Below, piece after piece: positions 1 through 7,131 of a stretch of 16,623 nt of DNA (position 1 is the stretch's first letter; every line of letters begins with the position of its first letter). The notes under the pieces were generated by a model. The model did not search any database. It was not told the DNA's origin and saw nothing but the letters and a program-made list of their open reading frames with translations. The position numbers and the translations under genes were made by a program. Source of the DNA: an uncultured Collinsella sp. Lineage in GTDB: Bacteria > Actinomycetota > Coriobacteriia > Coriobacteriales > Coriobacteriaceae. Where the stretch lies: assembly GCA_900552735.1 (NCBI GenBank), contig USBA01000020.1, forward strand, positions 1 to 16,623, in the 5' to 3' direction.

Positions 1-98
1 GCTCGGCAGGAATGCTCGCCAAAAAGCTGCAGACGGCAGGCATCCGGCAGACCGCGCTGCCGACATAGCTCAACGACGTGGAGCTATAGGAGCTGCTA
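1..98. other. non-coding or degraded segment, no gene recognised
   Basis: No frame through this stretch gives a protein I can identify. One plus-strand frame reads SAGMLAKKLQTAGIRQ from base 3 and then meets two TAG stops (about 66 and 87). That could be the decayed tail of a gene lying to the left of the window, but the match is too short to name. The segment ends where the first degenerate arm of the repeat array begins. Confidence 0.3.
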
Positions 99-144
99 GG
101 CCGCGCATCGCAGGATCGCATCCCCTATCTGGGCCGCGTTTTCC
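99..144. repeat. probable eroded eighth unit of the array
   Basis: A unit predicted one period (62 bp) before the first clear one would span 99-144. At 130-144 the sequence TGGGCCGCGTTTTCC matches the inverted-arm consensus at 12 of 15 positions, exactly in phase. At 99-112 GGCCGCGCATCGCA matches the forward arm with a one-base gap. A competing forward-arm candidate lies at 113-125 (GGATCGCATCCCC, a two-base gap), so the left arm assignment is uncertain. Confidence 0.55.
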
Positions 145-160
145 CAACGGCCACGCCAAT

Positions 161-577
161 GGAAAGCGCGTCCCAGTCTGGACGCTCAAAACGGGATGCA
201 CTTTCCGGATGGCGGGCCTAGCGGAAAGCGTGTCCCGGAATCCCGCCTCAGAACGGGACAGACCTTCCGGTTAAGTCCTTCAGCGGAAACCGCATCCCGG
301 AATAGACGCTCAAACTGGGACGCAGTTTCCGCTGAGGTTCTATCCGGAAACCGTGTCCCACTCTGAGCGTCAATTCTGGGATGAACTTTCCGCCTGAGGA
401 TTCAGCCGGAAACGGCATCCCACTCTGAATCGAAATTCTGGGACGCAGTTTCCGGTTGAGGGCTGTTCCGGAAAGCGCATCCCATTCCAGGCGCGGATTC
501 CGGGATGCACTTTCCGTTTGAGGGCCGATTCGGAAAGCGCATCCCATTCCAAAGCCAAGAAATGGGATGCGCTTTCC
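161..577. repeat. alternating inverted-repeat array, 7 clear units, period 62 bp (31 bp per arm)
   Basis: Seven 46-bp palindromic units start at 161, 223, 285, 346, 408, 470 and 532. Each is a 15-nt arm with consensus GGAAAGCGCATCCCA, a 16-nt centre, and the inverted arm. Units are separated by 15-16 nt, so an arm occurs every 31 bp (one step of 30) in strictly alternating orientation: 161, 192, 223, 254, 285, 316, 346, 377, 408, 439, 470, 501, 532, 563. The last unit (532-577) is a perfect palindrome in its arms. The 62-bp period is not a multiple of three, so the open frames crossing it are not conserved coding sequence. The 16-nt centres and separators are weakly related to one another and some are inverted: the 300-315 centre resembles the reverse complement of 361-376. 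I do not recognise the family. It could be a protein-binding lattice, a structured RNA, or a tandemly expanded REP/MITE-like element. Confidence 0.92.
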
Positions 578-598
578 ACTAGCAGCAGGCGCGGCATA

Positions 599-630
599 AC
601 AAAAGACCCCGGCTCGCGATGGAGCTGGGG
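599..630 (-). terminator. rho-independent terminator of the purine operon
   Basis: Read on the minus strand, a 9-bp stem CCCCAGCTC/GAGCCGGGG (one G-U pair, 6-nt loop) is followed by TCTTTTGTT. It lies about 70 bp beyond the stop codon of the xanthine dehydrogenase gene, the last gene of the minus-strand operon, and just before the repeat array. Confidence 0.75.
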
Positions 631-701
631 CCAAAGGCGCAGCGTATGTAGTTGATGCTGAGCGCGAACGGCCCGTTAGCAATGGCCGTACGTGCTCTAC
701 C

Positions 702-3479
702 CTAGCCGCGGTGACGGGCGCGGCTGTAGGGCGTATCCACCATGGGAAGATCCGGACGCAGTTTGCCGTCAAACGCGCGGTAAGCGTTCTGTACGGCGGG
801 CGCCGTGGGGATCGTTGCGATCTCGCCGATGCCCTTGCCGCCGTATGCCACGGGCAACAGCTCGTCCTTCTCCACGTAGATGGCGTGGATATTCGGGATC
901 TCGGGCGCACGGAACAGCCCGAGCGTGCCGTACCTGGCCTGGGGTACGCAGTCCTTGAGCGGCCAGTCCTCGGTAAGCGCATAGCCCATACCCATGAGCA
1001 CGCCGCCTTCGATCTGACCTTGAATCGAGATGGGATTGACCACCTTGCCGGAATCGTGCGCGGCATAGACCTCGCTCACGCGGCCGTCATCATCCAAAAT
1101 GACCACATGCGTGGCAAAGCCGTAGCAGATGTGGCTCTTGGGGTTGGGAACGTCGGCACCCAGCTTGTCGGTCGGCTCCAGGTACACGTAGCCAAACTCG
1201 CAGCCCTCGAGCGCCTTGATGGCGGCCGCGGGATCCTGGGGATGCATACCCTGGCCGGCGACGAGTTCCTGCGTGCGCAGCTGATAGGCGCGACCGTCGT
1301 CGTACTCGATCTTGACGCCGTCGCCATGCGCGCTCACGGGAGTATCGGGTGCGGGCTTGCCGGCCTCGATGTCAAGCATGGCATCGCGCAGCAGGAAGGC
1401 GGCACCGCGCACGGCCTCGCCGGTCACGACCGTCTGACGCGAGCCAGACGTGGTGCCGGAGTCGGGAGCGTTCTCGGTAGAGCACTCGCCGTTGGCAATG
1501 CAGCTCAGCGGCAGACCGCAGGCCTCGGCAACGTCCTGCAAAAAGACCGTGTTGCAGCCCTGGCCGATGTCGGACGTGGCAGCGTAGACCACGGCCACGC
1601 CGTCCTCGATGCGGATCTTGCAGCGGCCGGCATCGGGCAGGCCCACGCCCACGCCGGCATTCTTCATGGCGCAGGCGATACCGGCGTGTCCGGGATGCGC
1701 GTAGTAGGCATCCTTGACCTCGAGCAGCGTCTCCTTAAGCGCCGTGGAGCAATCGGCGATCTGGCCGTTGGGCAAAACCTCACCCGGCTCGATAGCGTTT
1801 CGGTAACGAATCTCCCACGGATCCAGGCCGACCTTCTCGGCCAGCAGGTCGATCAGGCTCTCGAGCGCAAACTCGGACTGGCAAACGCCAAAGCCGCGGT
1901 ACGCACCGGCGGGCGGGTTGTTGGTGTAGTAGCCAAAGCCGCGAATGTCGGTGTTCTGGTACTTGTAGGGGCCGACGGCATGCGTACAGGCGCGCTCGAG
2001 CACCGGGCCGCACAGCGACGCATAGGCGCCGGTATCAAAGTTGATCTCGCAATCCAGGCCGGTAAAGTTGCCCTCGGCGTCGCAGCCCAGTGTAAAGGTG
2101 CCGTCCATGGCGTGACGCTTGGGATGGAAAGCGAGCGACTCGGCACGCGTGAGCTTACACTTCACAGGACGCTGGAACTTATATGCGGCGAGCGCGGCCA
2201 AGTGCTGGATGGACACGTCCTCCTTGCCGCCAAAGCCGCCACCCACGAGCATGGTCTCGACGACCACGCGCTCGGGCTCGCTATCCCAGCCAAACATGTG
2301 AGCGCACTCTTTGCGCGTGTCGTAGGCGCCCTGGTCGGTCGACTGCACCTTGACGCCGTTCTTGTACGGGAAGGCGACGGCGCACTCGGGCTCCAAGAAG
2401 GCGTGCTCGGTAAAGGGCGTGGTAAAGCGCTGCGTCACGGTGAATGCGCTCTCCGCTAGCGCCTTGGCGGCGTCGCCGCGCGTCACGTGACGGCTCTGGC
2501 ACACGTTGTCCTTGAGCTCCACCGTGTTGCCGAAGGCAAAGAAGCTGTCGTGCAGGCGCGGGGCGTCAGCAGCCCTGGCCTCGACAATGTTACGCACGGG
2601 CTCCAGCGGCTCATAATCGATCTTTACGAGCTTCTTGGCCTTCTCGAGCGTCGCCTCGTCCTCGGCAACCACCAGCACGATGGCGTCACCCACGCAGCGG
2701 GTGATATCGCCCTGGGCGATCATGACGTCCCAGTCCTGGATAAGGTGGCCGACCTGGTTGACCGGCACGTCCTCGGCGCGCAGGATGCCCACCACACCGG
2801 GTAGGGCCTCGGCCTTGGAGGTATCGATGGAGAGCACGCGGGCACGCGGATACTTGGAGCGCACGGCGCTGGCGTAGGTCAGGCCCGGCTGGTCGATCTC
2901 GTCGATGTCGTCGGGGTACTTGCCCTCGCCGAGCACCTTCTTGCGCACGTCAATACGGAAGGCGCGCTTGCCCACGCCGTAGTCGTCGCCGCGCTCCAGG
3001 TCCTCGTCGATCTGCTTTTCGCCACGGAGCACCGCAGCTGCCAGCGAGATGCCCTCGATAATCTTCTTGTAGCCGGTGCAACGGCAGACATTGCCGCGGA
3101 TGGCGTACTTGATCTGCTCCTCGGTGGGCTCGGGGTCCTCGGCGATGAGCGCTGCACCCGCCATGACCATGCCGGGGATGCAAAAGCCGCACTGCACGGC
3201 GCCCACGGCGCCAAAGGCGTACACGAAGGCCTCGCGCACGTCCTCGGGCAGGCCCTCGACGGTCACGATGTTGCGGCCGGCGGCAAGCGCGGTGGTCAGC
3301 ACGCAGGCCTTGACGGCCGCACCGTCCACGTGGATGGTGCAGGTACCGCACGCGCCCTCGGAGCAGCCGTCCTTGGCGGAGTGAATGTGCAGGTCGTCGC
3401 GCAGGTAGCGCAGCAGCGGTTTGTTTTGGGTCGTCGTGCGCTCGACGCCGTTAACGGTAAAAGTGAATTCCTGTGCCAT
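702..3479 (-). CDS. xdh: selenium-type xanthine dehydrogenase, fused [2Fe-2S] and molybdopterin subunits
   Basis: The 925-aa protein is a molybdenum hydroxylase of the xanthine dehydrogenase family, expected to oxidise (or run in reverse on) purines such as hypoxanthine, xanthine or urate in the cytoplasm. Residues 1-75 form a plant-type [2Fe-2S] domain with C39, C44, C47 and C59. Residues 80-150 carry the second [2Fe-2S] site with C97, C100, C132 and C134. From about 175 to the end lies the molybdopterin domain, with GGGFGGKE at 413-420, GAYRGFG at 525-531 and GGKGIGE at 880-886, whose Glu is the expected catalytic base. The FAD domain of full-length XDH is absent, as in E. coli XdhD and the 'selenium-dependent XDH' family. 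The start is ATG at 3479 behind GAAGGGAA. The gene lies 12 bp after the ferredoxin and ends the operon. Selenium dependence is inferred from family and neighbours; no selenocysteine is encoded. Substrate and reaction direction cannot be read from sequence. Confidence 0.93.
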   Translation of the reverse strand: MAQEFTFTVNGVERTTTQNKPLLRYLRDDLHIHSAKDGCSEGACGTCTIHVDGAAVKACVLTTALAAGRNIVTVEGLPEDVREAFVYAFGAVGAVQCGFCIPGMVMAGAALIAEDPEPTEEQIKYAIRGNVCRCTGYKKIIEGISLAAAVLRGEKQIDEDLERGDDYGVGKRAFRIDVRKKVLGEGKYPDDIDEIDQPGLTYASAVRSKYPRARVLSIDTSKAEALPGVVGILRAEDVPVNQVGHLIQDWDVMIAQGDITRCVGDAIVLVVAEDEATLEKAKKLVKIDYEPLEPVRNIVEARAADAPRLHDSFFAFGNTVELKDNVCQSRHVTRGDAAKALAESAFTVTQRFTTPFTEHAFLEPECAVAFPYKNGVKVQSTDQGAYDTRKECAHMFGWDSEPERVVVETMLVGGGFGGKEDVSIQHLAALAAYKFQRPVKCKLTRAESLAFHPKRHAMDGTFTLGCDAEGNFTGLDCEINFDTGAYASLCGPVLERACTHAVGPYKYQNTDIRGFGYYTNNPPAGAYRGFGVCQSEFALESLIDLLAEKVGLDPWEIRYRNAIEPGEVLPNGQIADCSTALKETLLEVKDAYYAHPGHAGIACAMKNAGVGVGLPDAGRCKIRIEDGVAVVYAATSDIGQGCNTVFLQDVAEACGLPLSCIANGECSTENAPDSGTTSGSRQTVVTGEAVRGAAFLLRDAMLDIEAGKPAPDTPVSAHGDGVKIEYDDGRAYQLRTQELVAGQGMHPQDPAAAIKALEGCEFGYVYLEPTDKLGADVPNPKSHICYGFATHVVILDDDGRVSEVYAAHDSGKVVNPISIQGQIEGGVLMGMGYALTEDWPLKDCVPQARYGTLGLFRAPEIPNIHAIYVEKDELLPVAYGGKGIGEIATIPTAPAVQNAYRAFDGKLRPDLPMVDTPYSRARHRG

Positions 3480-3491
3480 GGTGATTCCCTT

Positions 3492-3971
3492 CTACACGCC
3501 GGCGGCGATGCCGGTGCGGTCGTGGATGGCGCCATGCGGGCACACAACAGCGCACATGCCGCACGACAGGCAGTCCGCGCCGTCGATATGGGCGCAATTG
3601 TCCTCGATGCGGATAGCGCCGGCAGGGCACTTTTTAGCGCACATGCCGCAACCGATGCAGCTGGTGTCGCAGATCTTGCGCGCAATGGCGCCCTTATCGG
3701 TGTTGTTACAGCGCACCAGGATGTTCTGGTAGCCGGGAACGAAGGCAATCACGCGCTGCGGGCACGCCATGCCGCACAGGCCACAGCCCGTGCACTTGGA
3801 GCGGTCCACGCGGGCGACGCCGTCGACCAGCGCGATGGCACCGTGGGGGCAGGCCGTAACGCAGGCGCCACAGCCAATGCAGCCTTCGCTGCAGCGGGCG
3901 TCGCCGCCTGCGGAGGCGCAACCACTTCCGCAGGCAACGTAGGCCACGTGATGTTGAATGGATTTGGCCAT
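3492..3971 (-). CDS. RnfB-like polyferredoxin with four [4Fe-4S] motifs
   Basis: The 159-aa soluble iron-sulfur protein has four cysteine clusters: C27/31/34/37/41, C60/63/66/70, C101/105/108/111/115 and C134/137/140/144, with extra cysteines at 14, 18, 88 and 126. The order and spacing resemble the C-terminal half of RnfB, including the segment around C88 to C115, but the RnfB membrane anchor and its N-terminal Fe-S domain are missing. It starts 11 bp after ygfK (an SD-like AGGCGAG overlaps the ygfK stop) and ends 12 bp before xdh, so the three genes are tightly coupled. Its position where related clusters carry a FAD subunit gene suggests it carries electrons between the molybdenum enzyme and YgfK. 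That role is inferred; the Fe-S assignment is secure. Confidence 0.88.
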   Translation of the reverse strand: MAKSIQHHVAYVACGSGCASAGGDARCSEGCIGCGACVTACPHGAIALVDGVARVDRSKCTGCGLCGMACPQRVIAFVPGYQNILVRCNNTDKGAIARKICDTSCIGCGMCAKKCPAGAIRIEDNCAHIDGADCLSCGMCAVVCPHGAIHDRTGIAAGV

Positions 3972-3982
3972 AAGAGACTCGC

Positions 3983-6982
3983 CTATTTCTTAAGAAGGTA
4001 CGAATAGTTGTCGCGCACGGCCCTGATGGTCAGGCGGACGGCCTCGGGCAGACCGGTGTTGACGGCATCGACCGAGACGGTGCGGACCGTGCCGGCGACG
4101 CGGACCTTAAAGTGGTCCTCGTCCACGGCCAGGAAGCCCTCGTTCTCGGAGTTCTCCATGTCCTCCTCGCTCCAGAACAGGGTGAGCTTGTCCTTGTAGG
4201 GACGGCCCTCCTGGTAGGGGCAGAACACGGCGCAGTTGCCGCACTCGTTGCACATGCCATCGACATGGACGACCTGGTGCTTGGCCAGGCCCGGCACCTT
4301 AATTGCCACGTTGGCGCGGTTGGGGCACACGTCGCAGCAGACCTCGCACACCGAGCCGCAGCCCAGGCAGCGAGTCTTGGTGCAGTTGCGCTTGTCGCGG
4401 CACAGCGACCCCTTGCGCTCGTAGCAGGTGTCCTCGCGGCCGGCCTGCTCGTTGCAGTCGGCGTACTTGTTAAAGTCCACGCCAGCAATGGCACGGGCGA
4501 CTTCGGCGGCGTCGGCAATAGCCTCGACCACGGTAGCAGGACCGCGGCGGCAGTCGCCCGCAGCCCAGACGCCCTCGACGCCGGTGGAGGTAGCGGCAAG
4601 GCGGCCGCGACGGTCGTGCTCGACGCCCGCGGCATCGTACAGGCTGGCATCGATACCCTCGCCCACGGCGCAGATCACCGTGGTGGCGGGAAGCTCGACG
4701 GTCTCGCCCGTGGCGACAGGGCTGCGACGGCCGCTTGCATCCGGCTCGCCAAGCTCCATAACATCGCAGGTCAGCACGGCGCCGTTAAGTGCCTTGGGCG
4801 CCAGCAGCTCGCAGAACTCAACACCGTCGGCAAGAGCAAGATCGAGCTCTTCCTCGTCGGCGGGCATCTGCTTCTTGGTGCGGCGATACACCAGGCGCAC
4901 GTTCTTCACACCAGCCAGGCGCTTGGCCACGCGGGCCGCATCCATGGCGGTGTTGCCGGCACCAATGACCACGACGTCCTCGCCCAGCTCGAGCTTCTCG
5001 CCCTTCTTGGCGGCCTCGAGGAACTCCAGCACGTCGAGCTCGGCACCCTCGCCCAGGCCGGCGGAACCGGGCATCCAGGCACCGGTGGCCACGACAACGT
5101 CGGTAAAGCCCTGAGCCTTGAGCTCGTCGATGGACTCCACGCGAGCATTGAGCTGCACCTTGGCGCCAAAGGCCAGGCAAAGCTCGGCGTCGTGGGAGAT
5201 ATCGTCGCTGGCGATACGGAACTCGGGGATGACGTGACGGACCACGCCGCCGAGCGAATCGCGGGCCTCAAAGATGGTGACAGGCACGCCGGCGCGCGTC
5301 AGGAAGAACGCCGTCGCCAGGCCGGCCGGGCCGCCGCCGATAACGGCAACGTTGCGCTCGCCGTCGTTGGCGATGGCCTGAGCGCGCAGCTTGGGCAGCA
5401 CGGCGGTCATGGCCTCGCGGGCGGCCTTGAGCTTGCTGGCGCGGATCTGGGCGCCCTCGGGCTCGTAGAATGCACGCTCACAGGCACGACCGCAGGGATG
5501 CGGGCAGATGGTGCCGGTAATGAACGGCAGGGCGTTGCGCTCGATGATGATGTTGAGCGCATCCTCGTAGCGGCCCTCGTCAACAGCCGCCAGATAGGCG
5601 GGAATATCCTGCTGGATGGGGCAGCTCGTACGGCACGGCGTAGTAAAGCAGTCGGAAAGCGGGCTCTTGCCGGCGACCTTGCGGTCGGGCAGCGGGCGCA
5701 ACGGCTTCTTGTAGAGCGGGTTGGTGAGCGAATCGGCCTGGATTGCGGTCACGGCGTCGAGAGAGACGCCCGCGAACGGCTTGCCGTCCAGGTCGGCAAA
5801 CTCGCCGGCCATCTGGCTAAAGCGCTCGTAGCCACCGGGCTTGAGCACGTCGGTCGCCAGGGTGACGGGCCAAATGCCGGCATCGTACAGGGCGCGGATG
5901 TTGTAGGCCGTAGCACCGCCGGAGTAGCTGATGCGCAGCTTGCCATCGAACTGCTCGGTAATGCGGCGGGCGGCCTCGATGGTCAGCGAGAACAGCGAAC
6001 GGCCCGACATGTACATCTCGGTGGAGGGCAGCTCGTTTCTCGTCACGTCGACGGGGAACGTGTTGGTCAGCTTGACGCCAAACTCCAGGCCGCGCTCGGC
6101 ACACAGGGCAATCAGGCGCTCGAACATGGGCACGGCGTCGGCCCACTGCAGGTCCTCACGGAAGTGCGTGTCATCGAAGACGATGTAGTCAAAGCCCAGC
6201 TCGTTGAGGCGCTGGCGGGCAAACTCATAGCCCAGCAGCGTGGGGTTGCACTTGATGTAGGTGTTGAGGCCCTTCTCGGTGATCAGATAGGTCGCGATGC
6301 GCTCGATCTCGGCGGGCGGGCAGCCGTGCAGGGTGGACTCGGTGATGGAGTTGGAGACGCGTGCCGGAATGGACTCGACAAATGCGGCGTCGACGTGCTC
6401 AAACTTGTCCAGGTTAGCGAGCGCCCACGTGCGGCACTCATTCCAAACCTCGGAGCCGCTGGCGTCCTTCATGCCCTCGATGTAGGCGTCGACCTTGGGG
6501 CTCTTGATACCCTCCAGGTCATAGCCCACGGACATGTTAAAGACAAAGCCGTCCGGGCTACCCAGACCGTACTCGCGAGCGATCAGGTGGCAGGCAAACC
6601 ATGCCTTCACGTACTCGGCAAAGGCCTGCGGAACCTCGAGCTCGGTCGACCACTCGCAGTTGTAGCACTCGTCCTGCGCCACGATACAGGGCTTGTTAAC
6701 GCACTTGGAGAGCTCCTCGCCGTCCATAACCTGAACGGTCTTGAGCTCAAAGAAGCGGGAACCGGCCACGTAGGATGCCACGATGTTCTGGGCCAGCTGC
6801 GTATTGGGGCCGGCGGCCGGACCAAACGGAGTCTCGATGCGCTCGTCAAAAATGGGAAGCGCGCCCTCCTGGTTGGTCGTGACCATCTTGCGCACGCCAA
6901 AGACGGCGCCCTGGGTCTTGTGCTCCTCGATGATCCAGTTCATCAGCTGCGAAAACGGGATCGGCCTCATGATGTCGCTCAT
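3983..6982 (-). CDS. ygfK: YgfK-family FAD/NAD(P)/Fe-S oxidoreductase (putative selenate reductase subunit family)
   Basis: The 999-aa multidomain redox protein belongs to the YgfK family of selenium-associated purine clusters. Residues 1-430 form a dihydroorotate-dehydrogenase-like barrel (YSGGATAYNIRALYDAG at 353-369) with a C94/C99/C106/C109 cluster. Residues 440-520 resemble the glutamate synthase small subunit Fe-S domain (C445, C450, C454, C493, C497, C501). An FAD-binding fold starts at 544 (VIGGGPAG) and a nucleotide-binding fold at 671 (VVIGAGNTAMDAA), with GVWAAGDCRRG near 804-814. The C-terminus carries a ferredoxin-like module (C872/875/879/882/883/886 and C911/914/917/921). I chose ATG 6982 because AGGAG (6989-6993) sits 6 nt upstream and the family homology begins there; the longer open frame to 7189 would overlap ssnA with non-homologous Arg-rich residues. 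The likely role is moving electrons between NAD(P)H and Fe-S partners in purine reduction or oxidation. 'Selenate reductase' is the historical name and is unproven here. Confidence 0.93.
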   Translation of the reverse strand: MSDIMRPIPFSQLMNWIIEEHKTQGAVFGVRKMVTTNQEGALPIFDERIETPFGPAAGPNTQLAQNIVASYVAGSRFFELKTVQVMDGEELSKCVNKPCIVAQDECYNCEWSTELEVPQAFAEYVKAWFACHLIAREYGLGSPDGFVFNMSVGYDLEGIKSPKVDAYIEGMKDASGSEVWNECRTWALANLDKFEHVDAAFVESIPARVSNSITESTLHGCPPAEIERIATYLITEKGLNTYIKCNPTLLGYEFARQRLNELGFDYIVFDDTHFREDLQWADAVPMFERLIALCAERGLEFGVKLTNTFPVDVTRNELPSTEMYMSGRSLFSLTIEAARRITEQFDGKLRISYSGGATAYNIRALYDAGIWPVTLATDVLKPGGYERFSQMAGEFADLDGKPFAGVSLDAVTAIQADSLTNPLYKKPLRPLPDRKVAGKSPLSDCFTTPCRTSCPIQQDIPAYLAAVDEGRYEDALNIIIERNALPFITGTICPHPCGRACERAFYEPEGAQIRASKLKAAREAMTAVLPKLRAQAIANDGERNVAVIGGGPAGLATAFFLTRAGVPVTIFEARDSLGGVVRHVIPEFRIASDDISHDAELCLAFGAKVQLNARVESIDELKAQGFTDVVVATGAWMPGSAGLGEGAELDVLEFLEAAKKGEKLELGEDVVVIGAGNTAMDAARVAKRLAGVKNVRLVYRRTKKQMPADEEELDLALADGVEFCELLAPKALNGAVLTCDVMELGEPDASGRRSPVATGETVELPATTVICAVGEGIDASLYDAAGVEHDRRGRLAATSTGVEGVWAAGDCRRGPATVVEAIADAAEVARAIAGVDFNKYADCNEQAGREDTCYERKGSLCRDKRNCTKTRCLGCGSVCEVCCDVCPNRANVAIKVPGLAKHQVVHVDGMCNECGNCAVFCPYQEGRPYKDKLTLFWSEEDMENSENEGFLAVDEDHFKVRVAGTVRTVSVDAVNTGLPEAVRLTIRAVRDNYSYLLKK

Positions 6983-6988
6983 AATGAG

Positions 6989-6993
6989 CTCCT
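6989..6993 (-). promoter_or_regulatory. ribosome binding site deciding the ygfK start
   Basis: AGGAG on the minus strand lies 6 nt before ATG at 6982. It fixes the ygfK start there rather than at the upstream in-frame ATG at 7189, which lies inside ssnA. Confidence 0.8.
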
Positions 6994-7083
6994 CTCTGTA
7001 ACGCCCGGCGAGACCGCGCGACGGGCGCAAATACGGTGTAGCGCTAGCACAGCGCCGGCGACCCCGCGGAGGCCGCCTATGCA

Positions 7084-7113
7084 CGCGCCGGATGCGGCGA
7101 AACATCCGACGCG
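7084..7113 (-). repeat. intergenic hairpin after ssnA (11-bp stem, 8-nt loop)
   Basis: Arms 7084-7094 and 7103-7113 pair over 11 bp (one G-U) around an 8-nt loop whose minus-strand sequence is TTTCGCCG. It starts 18 nt downstream of the ssnA stop codon. No U-tract follows, so it is not a standard terminator. It has the same geometry as the hairpin after the permease gene (8637-8666). A role in mRNA processing, stability or partial attenuation is possible but not shown. Confidence 0.65.
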
Positions 7114-7131
7114 CGCGAATCTCCAGTTGGA

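Noticed and set aside
3..98. Remnant of a gene with internal TAG stops
   Set aside because: Only about 20 residues are readable before the first stop, with no identifiable family, so I cannot support a pseudogene call.
161..577. CRISPR array
   Set aside because: Arms alternate in orientation, fillers are only 15-16 nt and related to one another, and no cas gene is in the window.
248..1066. Long minus-strand open frame of 272 codons
   Set aside because: It runs antisense through the repeat array and overlaps the 3' end of xdh in another frame. The array period of 62 bp shifts the frame each unit, and the composition is Arg/Ser/Pro-rich like a shadow frame.
711..2459. Plus-strand open frame of 582 codons opposite xdh
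   Set aside because: The minus-strand frame has clear Fe-S and molybdopterin motifs. The plus frame is an Ala/Gly/Val/Leu-rich mirror of high-GC codons with no recognisable domain.
702..3479. Selenocysteine codon in xdh
   Set aside because: The open frame has no in-frame TGA before its TAG stop; any selenium would be a labile ligand at the cofactor, as known for this enzyme type.
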